Assembly (NCBI RefSeq): GCF_030769565.1
Contig: NZ_JAVCAP010000013.1
Coordinates: 27,893 to 91,892, forward strand
DNA: 64,000 nt
Reading direction: 5' to 3'
Source: Methylophilus aquaticus
GTDB lineage: Bacteria > Pseudomonadota > Gammaproteobacteria > Burkholderiales > Methylophilaceae
Below, piece by piece: positions 18,520 through 28,228 of the stretch. The translations under genes and the position numbers were made by a program. Each line of letters opens with the position of its first letter. Within the stretch, counting starts at the first letter, position 1. Below the pieces are notes generated by a model that was given only the letters and a program-made list of their open reading frames with translations, had not been told where the DNA came from and searched no databases.

Positions 18520-19422
18520 TTACGCTTCAGCGAGGCTACCATGGTAGACCACGCAGCGCCCCGGCTTGGCAAACCCCACCAGTAGCAAATCATACTGTTT
18601 AGCCAAATTCACTGCCAAGGCAGTGGGTGCTGACATCGCAATTAACCCTTTTCCTCCGGCCATGGCTACCTTCTGCACCATTTCGTAACTGGCCCGGCTG
18701 GTGGTCAGGATATATTGCGACTGCTGTAATGCCTGCAACTGCTGCTTGCGCAACAAACTTCCGATCAACTTATCCAGCGCATTATGACGGCCAACATCTT
18801 CACGCACAGCCAGCACCACACCTGAACGATCCATCACGGCACACGCATGCGTCGCCCCCGTTAACTGTTGCAGAGGTTGCTGCGCCTGCAATCGTGAAAC
18901 TGCTTCATCGATTGCCCGCACCGAAAGCGCCGCAGTGGCTTCATGATGAACACACTGCGGCTGCTTGAACACCTGCTGCAAGCTCTCTGCACCACATAAA
19001 CCGCAACCAGTACGCCCGGTCAGATTGCGCCGCTGCTGCTTTAGCCCGGCAAACTGTGCCGAGGCCAAGGCAACCTGCACCTCTATGCCCTGATATTGCC
19101 CAGCATCGCTATAGCGTGCTTGCAGCTCCACACTGTAGATCTGCTCGGCATGACTGATAATGCCTTCGGTAAACGAGAATCCGTAAGCAAAATCCACCAG
19201 ATCGGCCGGACTGCATAACATCACCACGTGCGAAAGCCCATTATAGACCAGGGCCACAGGCACCTCTTGCGCCAGCGCATCGTTCAGCGCCGATGGCTGA
19301 CCAGACTGCCAGCGCACGACCTGCTGTGCATCGACGGTCGCAACCGCATCGACCTCTTCAAGATCGACTGCCTGCTGCACTTCAAACAGGCACGCGGCCT
19401 GTTCAGGCACTGAAACAGCCAT
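18520..19422 (-). CDS. fdhD: Formate dehydrogenase accessory sulfurtransferase FdhD (FdsC)
   Basis: FdhD carries sulfur to the molybdenum cofactor so that it becomes sulfido-Mo, needed for formate dehydrogenase activity. The CGLCG motif (in GRTGCGLCGAES) near residue 140 holds the two sulfur-transfer cysteines. Other family segments are EVPVALVYNG, FTEGII, and DVGRHNALDKLIG. The ATG overlaps the fdsA stop by one base (TGATG), so the two are translationally coupled. Confidence 0.95.
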   Translation of the reverse strand: MAVSVPEQAACLFEVQQAVDLEEVDAVATVDAQQVVRWQSGQPSALNDALAQEVPVALVYNGLSHVVMLCSPADLVDFAYGFSFTEGIISHAEQIYSVELQARYSDAGQYQGIEVQVALASAQFAGLKQQRRNLTGRTGCGLCGAESLQQVFKQPQCVHHEATAALSVRAIDEAVSRLQAQQPLQQLTGATHACAVMDRSGVVLAVREDVGRHNALDKLIGSLLRKQQLQALQQSQYILTTSRASYEMVQKVAMAGGKGLIAMSAPTALAVNLAKQYDLLLVGFAKPGRCVVYHGSLAEA

Positions 19423-22313
19423 CAGGAAACAACCGTGTGTGGATCCATGCCAGTCAACTCGATCTGCGTGTCACTGAATGTACGATATTCTTTCTGCCAA
19501 TCCGACAATTGGTTCACACGAGATACCTGCACCGCGGTGACTTTGTATTCCGGGCAATTGGTCGCCCAGTCCGAGTTATCCGTGGTAATCACATTGGCAC
19601 CAGACTCGGGGTGGTGGAAAGTGGTATAGACCACACCAGGCTGCACACGCTCTGTGATTTTTGCACGTAGCACGGTTTGCCCTGCACGACTGCTAATGCC
19701 TACCCAGTCACCTTCCTGGATGCCACGCTCCTCCGCATCGTGCGGATGAATTTCAATCAAATCTTCAGCATGCCAGACCACGTTTTGTGTACGACGTGTC
19801 TGCGCCCCCACGTTGTATTGCGACAAGATACGTCCTGTGGTCAGAATCAGCGGGAATTTAGCATTGACTCGCTCAGTGGTGGCAACATACTGCGTAATAA
19901 AGAATTTGCCTTTACCACGCACGAATTCATCTACGTGCATGGTGGGTGTCCCTTCGGGTGCCTCATCATTGCATGGCCACTGGATACTGCCTAATTCATC
20001 CAGTTTTTTGAAGCTGACCCCTTTGAATGTCGGGGTCAAAGCTGCGATTTCATCCATGATTTCGCTGGCATGGGTGTAGTGCATGGGGTAACCGAGTGCA
20101 GTCGAAAATTTGGCAGTAATTTCCCAGTCTTCCATGCCGTTTTTAGGCGTCATGACTTTACGCACAGGCGAGATACGTCGCTCAGCGTTGGTAAATGTGC
20201 CATTTTTCTCCAGGAAAGAAGCCCCCGGGAAAAATACATGCGCAAATTTGGCCGTTTCATTGAGGAACAGGTCCTGCACAATCACGCACTCCATACTTTC
20301 CAATGCATGTGTTACATGCTGGGTATCAGGGTCGGATTGTGCAATATCTTCACCCACGCAGTAGACGGCCTTGAAGCTGCCCTCGGCTGCCAGATCCAGC
20401 ATATTGGGAATACGCAAGCCGGGATCAGCACTCAGCTTGACGCCCCAGGCCTGTTCAAACAGGGCACGCGTTTCATCATCTGCCACATGTCGATAACCAG
20501 GGAACTCATGGGGCATGGAGCCCATATCACATGAGCCCTGCACATTATTCTGACCACGAAGGGGATTAACACCCACGCCCTCTCGGCCAACATTACCGGT
20601 CGCCATGGCAAGGTTTGCAATACCCATCACAGTGGTAGAGCCTTGACTGTGCTCGGTCACACCCAGACCGTAGTAAATCGCTGCATTACCGCCAGTCGCG
20701 AACAGGCGTGCGGCCTCGCGCACCAGTTCAGCATCCAGCCCCAGTTCTTTGGCCAGTGCTTCAGGCGAATTTTCGGGCTTGGCCACAAAATCTCGCCAGG
20801 TGACGAATGAATCCCACTCGCAACGTGCCTTCACAAACGCTTCTTGCACCAGACCCTCAGTGACAACCACATGGGCCAGCGCGGTGATTAACGCAACATT
20901 GGTGCCCGGACGCAAATTCAAATGAAAGTCGGCACGCACGTGGGGTGAGTTTTCCACCAGATCAATCGCACGCGGATCCGCCACAATCAATTTGGCACCT
21001 TCACGCAGACGGCGCTTCATCAGGGAGCCAAATACCGGGTGACCATCGGTCGGGTTCGCACCCATCACAAAAATCACATCGGATTTCATCACCGAATCAA
21101 ATGTCTGCGTACCCGCCGATTCTCCCAGTGTTTGTTTCAGGCCATAGCCGGTCGGGCTGTGGCAAACACGCGCGCAGGTATCGACGTTATTACTGCCGAA
21201 AACCGCCCGGATCAGCTTTTGGGTGACATAGACTTCTTCATTGGTACAGCGACTGGAGGTAATCCCGCCCACCGCATCCTTGCCATACCTGGCCTGGATA
21301 CGCTGGATTTCACTGGCAGCATAACTGATCGCTTCCTCCCAGCTGACTTTTTGCCAGGGATCATGAATACTTTTGCGTATCATCGGCGTAGTGATGCGGT
21401 CCGCGTGGGTAGCATAGCCCCAGGCAAAACGGCCTTTCACACAACTATGCCCATGGTTTGCCCCCCCCTCTTTGCTCGGGGTCATGCGCACCACCTCTTC
21501 GCCTTTCATTTCGGCATCAAAGCTGCAACCCACACCACAGTAAGCACAAGTAGTGGTCACCTTGTGTTCAGGCGTCCCCGCTTCAATCACGGTTTTCTCC
21601 ATCAAAGTCGCTGTTGGACAGGCTTGTACACATGCGCCACAAGACACACATTCTGAATCGAGAAAATCTTTATTGCCGGCAGAGACTTTACTGTCAAAGC
21701 CACGACCCTGAATCGTCAATGCAAATGTACCCTGTGTTTCTTCACATGCGCGCACGCAACGTGAACAGACGATGCACTTGGACGCATCAAACGTAAAATA
21801 AGGATTGGATTCATCTTTGGCCTGACCGAGGTGATTTTCACCTTCATAGCCATAACGCACTTCGCGCAAGCCCACCGCACCAGCCATGTCCTGCAACTCG
21901 CAATCGCCATTCGCAGCACAGGTGAGGCAATCCAGCGGATGATCAGAGATATAGAGTTCCATCACACCACGGCGAATATCTGCCAGCTTGGAGGTTTGCG
22001 TTTTCACTTTAAGGCCAGGTGCCACAGGAGTGGTACAGGACGCTGGATAGCCACGACGCCCTTCAATTTCTACCAGGCACAAGCGGCAGGAGCCAAAGGG
22101 GTCCAGCGAATCGGTGGCGCACAGCTTGGGCACGGTCACGCCACCCAGCTGCGCAGCATGCATGATGGAAGTACCCTCCGGCACCGTCACATCTACGCCA
22201 TCAATATTAAGTGTCACCAGCGTTGTGCTCTCAGACTTGGGCGTACCATAATCCTTGTCTGGATCGTACTTGCGCACATTGGGTTGGGAAGGGGTGTATT
22301 TAATGTCATCCAT
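19422..22313 (-). CDS. fdsA: NAD-dependent formate dehydrogenase alpha subunit (Mo-bis-MGD)
   Basis: The catalytic subunit, oxidising formate to CO2. Domains in order: N-terminal [2Fe-2S] ferredoxin (cysteines in KLCATDSLDPFGSCRLCLVEIEG), a NuoG-like cysteine/histidine cluster region, two 4Fe-4S ferredoxin motifs (CIVCSRCVRAC and CVSCGACVQAC), then the molybdopterin oxidoreductase domain opened by CAYCGVGC. The Mo ligand is cysteine, in RVCHSPTGYG; there is no selenocysteine. The Mo-pterin C-terminal domain includes GRILSQYNVGAQTRRT. At 963 residues it is full length. The last step of methanol oxidation in this organism would run through this enzyme. Confidence 0.97.
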   Translation of the reverse strand: MDDIKYTPSQPNVRKYDPDKDYGTPKSESTTLVTLNIDGVDVTVPEGTSIMHAAQLGGVTVPKLCATDSLDPFGSCRLCLVEIEGRRGYPASCTTPVAPGLKVKTQTSKLADIRRGVMELYISDHPLDCLTCAANGDCELQDMAGAVGLREVRYGYEGENHLGQAKDESNPYFTFDASKCIVCSRCVRACEETQGTFALTIQGRGFDSKVSAGNKDFLDSECVSCGACVQACPTATLMEKTVIEAGTPEHKVTTTCAYCGVGCSFDAEMKGEEVVRMTPSKEGGANHGHSCVKGRFAWGYATHADRITTPMIRKSIHDPWQKVSWEEAISYAASEIQRIQARYGKDAVGGITSSRCTNEEVYVTQKLIRAVFGSNNVDTCARVCHSPTGYGLKQTLGESAGTQTFDSVMKSDVIFVMGANPTDGHPVFGSLMKRRLREGAKLIVADPRAIDLVENSPHVRADFHLNLRPGTNVALITALAHVVVTEGLVQEAFVKARCEWDSFVTWRDFVAKPENSPEALAKELGLDAELVREAARLFATGGNAAIYYGLGVTEHSQGSTTVMGIANLAMATGNVGREGVGVNPLRGQNNVQGSCDMGSMPHEFPGYRHVADDETRALFEQAWGVKLSADPGLRIPNMLDLAAEGSFKAVYCVGEDIAQSDPDTQHVTHALESMECVIVQDLFLNETAKFAHVFFPGASFLEKNGTFTNAERRISPVRKVMTPKNGMEDWEITAKFSTALGYPMHYTHASEIMDEIAALTPTFKGVSFKKLDELGSIQWPCNDEAPEGTPTMHVDEFVRGKGKFFITQYVATTERVNAKFPLILTTGRILSQYNVGAQTRRTQNVVWHAEDLIEIHPHDAEERGIQEGDWVGISSRAGQTVLRAKITERVQPGVVYTTFHHPESGANVITTDNSDWATNCPEYKVTAVQVSRVNQLSDWQKEYRTFSDTQIELTGMDPHTVVS

Positions 22314-22333
22314 GATTCACATCCTTTGCGCCA

Positions 22334-23899
22334 TCAGGCAGCCGCTTCTTTACTGCTCACACCAAAATCTTCAGGGAAATGGTTAATTGCACTTAACACA
22401 GGGTAAGGTGTCATCCCGCCCAGCGCGCACAAGGACCCATTCAGCATAGTATCGGACAAATCACGTAATACCTGAACGTTCTTTGTATGGTTTTTACCCG
22501 CCACAATCTTGTCCATCACTTCTACCCCACGGGTAGAGCCAATCCGGCAAGGTGTGCATTTGCCACAGCTTTCAACCGCACAAAATTCAAATGCATACCG
22601 CGCCATTTTGGCCATGTCTACCGTGTCATCAAAGGCCACAATGCCACCATGGCCAAGTACTGCCCATATCTTGGTAAACGCTTCATAGTCCAGCGGTGTA
22701 TCAAACTGGCTTTCCGGTAAATAGGCACCTAACGGGCCACCTACCTGCACCGCACGAATCGGACGACCGGTGGCTGAACCGCCACCGTAGTCGTACAACA
22801 GCGCACGCAGGGTCGCACCAAACGCCAGCTCCACCAGCCCAGTCTGTTTGAGATTACCAGCCAACTGAATGGGCAAAGTGCCGCGCGAGCGCCCCATGCC
22901 ATAGTCAGCGTAAAACTGAGCACCCTTATCGAGAATAATGGGTACGGTGGCCAGTGAAATCACATTGTTGACGATGGTCGGCTTGCCAAACAAGCCTTCA
23001 ATCGCTGGCAGTGGCGGCTTGAAGCGCACGAGCCCGCGCTTGCCTTCCAGGCTTTCCAGCAAGGAAGTTTCTTCACCGCAGACATATGCACCGGCCGCCC
23101 GGCGTACTTCCAGATGGAAGGTCTTGCCAGAGCCAAGAATGTCCTCACCCAAATATCCAGCCAAATTGGCTTTGCGGATGGCTTCGTTCAGCGTTTTTAA
23201 GGCATGCGGATATTCACTGCGCAAATAGATATACCCCTGGGTGGCGCCCACTGCAATGCCTGCAATCGTCATCCCTTCAATCAGCACGAAGGGATCATCT
23301 TCCATCACCATGCGGTCGGAATAGGTCCCGGAATCGCCTTCATCGGCATTACAGACGACATATTTCTGCTCGGCAGGCGCGTTAAGCACAGTGTTCCATT
23401 TAATACCGGTTGGGAAAGCGGCACCGCCACGCCCGCGCAAGCCAGAGTCTGTTACGGTTTTGACGATGTCTGCACCTGTCATCGCCAACGCATTTTTGAG
23501 GCCTTTGTAGCCATCATGGGCCAGATAATCATCCAGCGAAACCGGGTCAATCACCCCTACTCTTGCAAAAGTCAGTCGCTGTTGCTTTTTGAGCCAGGCA
23601 AGTTCTTCGGTCAACCCTAAATATAGTGGATGTGCTTTTGCACTGTCAGACAAGGCATTCAGAAAATCGGCATCAAACAAGCCCGGTACATCCTTGGGTT
23701 GTACCGGCGCAAACGCAACACGCCCTTGTGCAGTCGCCACTTCTACCATGGGCTCTAGCCAGAACAGCCCGCGAGAACCGTTACGCACCAGCTCAATCGG
23801 AATCGCCCGCTTTTGCGCTTCTGCAACAATAGCTTGTGCCGTGCGCTCAGCCCCTAGTGACAATGCTGTTGAATCAACAGGTACATACACCTTAACCAT
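22334..23899 (-). CDS. fdsB: NAD-dependent formate dehydrogenase beta subunit (FMN, NAD-binding)
   Basis: The diaphorase subunit that passes electrons from FdsA to NAD+. It joins a thioredoxin-like N-terminal domain to a NuoF-like domain: [16 protein letters not shown] binds [20 protein letters not shown] binds FMN, and [12 protein letters not shown] holds the [4Fe-4S] cysteines. I use the ATG at 23899 (521 residues) because GAGGTG lies at the right distance in front of it; it overlaps the fdsG stop by 8 bp. A TTG at 23914 is less likely. Confidence 0.96.
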   Translation of the reverse strand: MVKVYVPVDSTALSLGAERTAQAIVAEAQKRAIPIELVRNGSRGLFWLEPMVEVATAQGRVAFAPVQPKDVPGLFDADFLNALSDSAKAHPLYLGLTEELAWLKKQQRLTFARVGVIDPVSLDDYLAHDGYKGLKNALAMTGADIVKTVTDSGLRGRGGAAFPTGIKWNTVLNAPAEQKYVVCNADEGDSGTYSDRMVMEDDPFVLIEGMTIAGIAVGATQGYIYLRSEYPHALKTLNEAIRKANLAGYLGEDILGSGKTFHLEVRRAAGAYVCGEETSLLESLEGKRGLVRFKPPLPAIEGLFGKPTIVNNVISLATVPIILDKGAQFYADYGMGRSRGTLPIQLAGNLKQTGLVELAFGATLRALLYDYGGGSATGRPIRAVQVGGPLGAYLPESQFDTPLDYEAFTKIWAVLGHGGIVAFDDTVDMAKMARYAFEFCAVESCGKCTPCRIGSTRGVEVMDKIVAGKNHTKNVQVLRDLSDTMLNGSLCALGGMTPYPVLSAINHFPEDFGVSSKEAAA

Positions 23900-24371
23900 G
23901 GCACACCTCACCAATTAATTCGGAGACTTTTTCAGCGGTCATGCGTCCATACACCTCGTCATCCAGCATCACCGCTGGCGAACAGGCACAATTACCCAGG
24001 CAATACACCGGTAACACCGTGAGGCTGCCATCAGCCGTGGTCTGGTGATAGTCCACACCCAAGCGGGCTTTTACCTCGGACTCCAGCTTCTCTGACCCCA
24101 TGGCCTGACAAGATTCGGCACGACAAATTTGCAGAATATGTTTACCAACCGGATGCGTTCGGAAATGATGATAAAAAGTGACCACCCCATGCACTTCAGC
24201 CACGGACAAAGCCAAGGCTTTAGATATGTCAGGATAGATGGACTCAGGTACATAGCCGATATCATCCTGAATCGCATGTAACAATGGCATTAATCCGCCT
24301 GGCACATGCTGGTGTGCGTGAATATGCGCCTGTATTTGTACAAGCTGCTCATGGCTCAATGTGTTATCCAA
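23892..24371 (-). CDS. fdsG: NAD-dependent formate dehydrogenase gamma subunit ([2Fe-2S])
   Basis: A 159-residue NuoE-like subunit. The thioredoxin-like [2Fe-2S] site is made by [10 protein letters not shown] (two cysteines five apart) and CLGNCACSP (two cysteines four apart), the canonical NuoE spacing. The N-terminal helical part [18 protein letters not shown] is also typical. It is the first gene of the leftward fdsGBA-fdhD-fdsD operon and is divergent from moaA across 121 bp that must contain both promoters. Confidence 0.95.
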   Translation of the reverse strand: MDNTLSHEQLVQIQAHIHAHQHVPGGLMPLLHAIQDDIGYVPESIYPDISKALALSVAEVHGVVTFYHHFRTHPVGKHILQICRAESCQAMGSEKLESEVKARLGVDYHQTTADGSLTVLPVYCLGNCACSPAVMLDDEVYGRMTAEKVSELIGEVCHG

Positions 24372-24492
24372 ACCGACCTCACATTTTATCTGTTTACAAT
24401 TTAGTTACATTCTATCACCATCAAATCATAACCTCTATTTATGCCTTGTTAAAGCATGAAAAGGGCATAAAATACTGATTACTTTAGAATTC

Positions 24493-25512
24493 ATGAGCAC
24501 AATGCAACCTACAACCACCTTCCCTGACACCCTCATCGACCAGTTTGGTCGGCGCGTGGACTACATCAGACTGTCGATTACTGACCGTTGCGATTTTCGC
24601 TGCCATTACTGCATGGCAGAGGAGATGACTTTTTTACCGCGTGACGAAGTACTGACGCTCGAGGAATGCGCACGACTGGTTAAATTGTTTGTCCGTCTTG
24701 GAGTCAGTAAAGTTCGCATTACCGGCGGTGAGCCGCTGGTACGTAAAAATGCAATGTGGTTATTCGAAGAGATTGGCCAACTTGATGGATTGCGAGAGTG
24801 TGTGCTCACAACCAATGGCAGCCAGCTTGATAAATTCGCTCCGCAACTGAAAGCGGCAGGCGTCAAGCGTATCAATATTTCGCTGGACAGCCTAGATGCC
24901 GACCACTTCCAGCAAATCACGCGGGTGGGCGATGTGCACAAAGTACTCGCCGGACTGGATGCCGCCCTCTCGGCCGGATTTGAAAATATCAAACTCAACA
25001 CGGTGCTGATGCGTGGCATCAACGAGGATGAAGCAGAAGCACTGGTTAACTTTGCCATTCAAAAACGGGTGGATGTCAGCTTTATCGAAGAGATGCCACT
25101 CGGTGAAGTCAACCATACCCGCGAGAATAGCTGTGTCAGTAATGCAGACACCCTCGCCCTGTTAAAAGATAAATTCTCGCTCACCCCGAGCACCCATCAA
25201 ACAGGCGGTCCCGCACGTTATTGGCAAGTCAACGGCCAGCTCACCAAAATCGGCTTTATTTCACCGCACAGCCATAATTTCTGTGAAAGCTGTAACCGGG
25301 TACGCATTACCTGTAAAGGTGAACTGTTTCTCTGCCTGGGGCAGGAGGACAAAATAGAGTTAATGCCATTGCTTCGCGCACATCCTCACGATGATGCGCC
25401 ACTGGTTCAGGCTATTTTGCACGGCATGCGCATCAAACCCAAGGGGCACGATTTTGACCTGCGCCGCGCACAACCGGCGGTGGTTAGATTCATGTCGCAT
25501 ACAGGCGGCTAA
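24493..25512 (+). CDS. moaA: GTP 3',8-cyclase MoaA
   Basis: A radical SAM enzyme that starts molybdenum cofactor synthesis from GTP. The N-terminal [4Fe-4S]-SAM motif is CDFRCHYC near residues 34-41; the C-terminal cluster cysteines are in FCESCNRVRITCKGELFLCLG near residue 265. TGGEPLVRK is the SAM-binding glycine motif. At 339 residues it is full length. It heads a rightward moaA-mobA-moeA operon, which supplies the cofactor for the adjacent formate dehydrogenase. Confidence 0.96.
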   Translation: MSTMQPTTTFPDTLIDQFGRRVDYIRLSITDRCDFRCHYCMAEEMTFLPRDEVLTLEECARLVKLFVRLGVSKVRITGGEPLVRKNAMWLFEEIGQLDGLRECVLTTNGSQLDKFAPQLKAAGVKRINISLDSLDADHFQQITRVGDVHKVLAGLDAALSAGFENIKLNTVLMRGINEDEAEALVNFAIQKRVDVSFIEEMPLGEVNHTRENSCVSNADTLALLKDKFSLTPSTHQTGGPARYWQVNGQLTKIGFISPHSHNFCESCNRVRITCKGELFLCLGQEDKIELMPLLRAHPHDDAPLVQAILHGMRIKPKGHDFDLRRAQPAVVRFMSHTGG

Positions 25513-25514
25513 CC

Positions 25515-26105
25515 ATGCAAGTCACTGCACTCATACTGGCAGGTGGCCGCGGCACCCGCATGGGAGGCGCGGACAAAGGCTTGGTGACCTATCAAGGCGT
25601 GCGGATGATAGAGCGCGTACTGGCACGGATCATACCCCAGGTAGATCAGGTAATCATCAACGCCAACCGCAATCTGGACACTTACCAAACACTGGGCTAT
25701 CCGGTCTTTACTGACGCCAGCCCGCACTTTGATGGTCCGCTGGCAGGCATGCAGGCAGGGTTGCACCATACAGAAACCGACTGGATTGTCAGCGTACCCT
25801 GTGACTCACCCTTGCTGCCACTGGATCTTGTGCAGCTTCTCGGCGCGGCCATCGTCAAAGAAAAAAGCTTGATGGCTATCGCCCGCAGCACCAGTGGCAA
25901 CCACCCGGTTTTTTGCCTGATGCACCGAAGCTTGCTGGCCAGTCTGACATCATTTCTTGACTGTGGTCAGCGCAAAGTCAGTACCTGGCAAATGCAGCAT
26001 CAGCCTGCCTATGTTTTCTTTGAAGCAGATCAAGCATTCACCAACATCAACAGTATCGATGTCTCCCAACCCAACACATCGCATTCAACCAGCCACGCAT
26101 CATGA
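25515..26105 (+). CDS. mobA: Molybdenum cofactor guanylyltransferase MobA
   Basis: MobA joins GMP to molybdopterin to make the MGD form of the cofactor, which formate dehydrogenase uses as bis-MGD. The nucleotide-binding motif LAGGRGTRMGGADKGL is at residues 9-24, with PCDSPLLP near 95 for metal binding. It begins 2 bp after the moaA stop and overlaps moeA (ATGA). Confidence 0.95.
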   Translation: MQVTALILAGGRGTRMGGADKGLVTYQGVRMIERVLARIIPQVDQVIINANRNLDTYQTLGYPVFTDASPHFDGPLAGMQAGLHHTETDWIVSVPCDSPLLPLDLVQLLGAAIVKEKSLMAIARSTSGNHPVFCLMHRSLLASLTSFLDCGQRKVSTWQMQHQPAYVFFEADQAFTNINSIDVSQPNTSHSTSHAS

Positions 26106-27364
26106 ACCCATCATTACTTTCTCAACTCGCACACGATCCTTCCTGCATGGAAGACTATGACCCCAATGCCATGTCGGTTACGCAAGCAAGACAATTTATT
26201 ACGCAGTTCCTGAGCCCGGTAGCCGAAACTGAAATGGTTGCCATCAAAGACGGCTTGCACAGGGTATTGGCGCAGCCGGTAGTTTCCGCCTCCAACGTAC
26301 CCGGCCACAACAACTCGGCAATGGACGGCTTTGCATTTCGCCATGTTGAAGGTCAGGCACCGCTGAAAGTGGTCGGCACGGCATTGGCTGGCAAGCCATT
26401 CAACGCAGCCATTCCAGCCAACACCTGCATCAAGATCATGACTGGCGCCGTCATGCCTGCCGATGTGGATACCGTGGTCATGCAGGAGCACACCACGATG
26501 GCACCAGAGGCGATATTGATTGATAAACTCCCACCGCTGGGCGCGAATGTGCGCTTGGCCGGTGAAGACTTGAAAGTTGGCCAAACCGTATTGCAGGCGG
26601 GCCATCGTTTGCAGGCTGCAGATCTTGGGCTACTGGCATCGCTGGGCACTGCCAGCATCAGCGTTTATCGCCGCCTGAAAGTGGCCTTTTTTAGCACAGG
26701 CGATGAACTGGTCTCGGTCGGTACACCGCTGCAAGCAGGGCAGATTTATGACAGCAACCGTTACAGTCTGTGGGGCATGCTGCACGCCTTAGACGTTGAA
26801 GTTTTCGATCTGGGCAATGTGGCAGATGACCCGTCAATGCTGGAAAAAACCCTACTAGAAGCCGCAAGCAGCCATGATGCAGTACTGACCAGTGGAGGCG
26901 TATCGGTAGGTGAAGCAGACTATATGAAGCAACTGCTGGCCAAACATGGGCAGGTATTGTTCTGGAAAATCAATATGAAACCCGGCAGACCGCTCGCCTA
27001 TGGAAAAATCGGCCATGCGCATTATTTCGGCCTGCCCGGAAACCCAGTGTCCACCGTAGTGACCTTTTACCAGTTCGTGCAGACAGCCCTGAAAGTCCTA
27101 TCGGGTGAGTCGGCAGCCCCTCAACCACAATTCCAGGTGGAATGCGTGGCAGCCATTAAAAAAGCGGCGGGCCGTACCGAATTTCAACGCGGAATATTAT
27201 TTGACGATCTGGGCGTATGGAAAGTCAAACCTACTGGTGGCCAAGGTTCGGGCATGTTAAGCAGTATGAGTCAGGCAAATTGTTTTATTGTTCTGGATGA
27301 AAAGACAGGTGCATTAGCAGCGGGCAGCATGGTCTTCGTACAACCATTTCACGGGATATATTAA
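26102..27364 (+). CDS. moeA: Molybdopterin molybdenumtransferase MoeA
   Basis: MoeA inserts molybdate into adenylylated molybdopterin. The 420-residue protein shows NNSAMDGFAFR near residue 62, the GDELVSVG segment near 200, the molybdopterin-binding TSGGVSVGEADYMK near 263, and KPGRPLAYG then GLPGNPVS near 300. The start ATG overlaps the mobA stop. It is the last gene of the cofactor operon; 90 bp separate it from tonB. Confidence 0.95.
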   Translation: MNPSLLSQLAHDPSCMEDYDPNAMSVTQARQFITQFLSPVAETEMVAIKDGLHRVLAQPVVSASNVPGHNNSAMDGFAFRHVEGQAPLKVVGTALAGKPFNAAIPANTCIKIMTGAVMPADVDTVVMQEHTTMAPEAILIDKLPPLGANVRLAGEDLKVGQTVLQAGHRLQAADLGLLASLGTASISVYRRLKVAFFSTGDELVSVGTPLQAGQIYDSNRYSLWGMLHALDVEVFDLGNVADDPSMLEKTLLEAASSHDAVLTSGGVSVGEADYMKQLLAKHGQVLFWKINMKPGRPLAYGKIGHAHYFGLPGNPVSTVVTFYQFVQTALKVLSGESAAPQPQFQVECVAAIKKAAGRTEFQRGILFDDLGVWKVKPTGGQGSGMLSSMSQANCFIVLDEKTGALAAGSMVFVQPFHGIY

Positions 27365-27454
27365 TGCGCACCAGCGAGATCATTGCTGGCAAGGACTGTC
27401 AAAAATCGCTTATAGTGTCGGTTTGCGACGGAGGCTTTCAGTAAGGATTTGGGC

Positions 27455-28225
27455 GTGCAAGCCGTTTTACAACCATCTAAAAAATTCAAACATTTACTCT
27501 TGTGGTGCCTGATTGGTTCCGTATTGGCACACATTGTCATGATGTTTGCAATCTCCAAGCCCGCCTACGAGGTAAAACACGCCCCAAAACAGGAAATCAG
27601 AATTGAACTGGTTAAACAAGAGGTGCCGCAACCTGAAGCCATTCAACAGGAAGCACCGCCGCCGCCAAAACCTGTACCGGTTAAACCACGCCCCACTCCG
27701 ACAGAACTCAAACCTGCTGTACCACGAAAGCCCTCCCCCTTGCCGGAGCTGCCTGCTGAACATCGCCCTCAGCCAACCGTTGAACCACCAACACTGCCCT
27801 CCCCAGTCATAGCTGTCAAACCAACGGTCAGTGACAGCAAACCTGAAACCGTCACTGCCCCAGCTCCGCCAGCGCCTCCCCCGGCACCAGAACCTGTTAA
27901 GGTCTCTGGACCCAGCGAAGGGGATATTGAGGCAGCGCGAAATGCATTCCGGAATGCTGCACACCGGGAATTGAAAAAAAATCAGCGCTATCCAAGAATT
28001 TCGCAAGATCGCGGCATTGAAGGCGAAGTTAAATTAAGTATCAACCTTGATGATCACGGCAGCATTACCAGCATCGAAGTGCTTGAATCCAGCGGAAATA
28101 AGCCGATTGATGAAGCAGCCATCTCTGCGGCACAGAAAGCACAATTAAAACAATACTTCAATGAAATTCTGCGCGGTAGAATTAACAATATCATTGTGAC
28201 TGTCAGCTTCAAATTGACCAGCTAA
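27455..28225 (+). CDS. tonB: TonB energy-transducing protein
   Basis: TonB links the ExbBD proton-driven motor to outer-membrane receptors. The protein has one N-terminal transmembrane helix (LLWCLIGSVLAHIVMMFAI), a long proline-rich periplasmic spacer rich in P, K and E (residues about 45-150), and a TonB C-terminal domain with RYPRISQDRGIEGEVKLSINLD. I choose GTG 27455 because AAGGA lies seven bases in front of it; a TTG two codons upstream is too close to that site. No exbB, exbD or TonB-dependent receptor is in this window. Confidence 0.88.
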   Translation: MQAVLQPSKKFKHLLLWCLIGSVLAHIVMMFAISKPAYEVKHAPKQEIRIELVKQEVPQPEAIQQEAPPPPKPVPVKPRPTPTELKPAVPRKPSPLPELPAEHRPQPTVEPPTLPSPVIAVKPTVSDSKPETVTAPAPPAPPPAPEPVKVSGPSEGDIEAARNAFRNAAHRELKKNQRYPRISQDRGIEGEVKLSINLDDHGSITSIEVLESSGNKPIDEAAISAAQKAQLKQYFNEILRGRINNIIVTVSFKLTS

Positions 28226-28228
28226 CAC

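Noticed and set aside
27600..27920. Proline-rich repeats in tonB, considered as a separate repeat element
   Set aside because: They are codons of the normal TonB periplasmic spacer.
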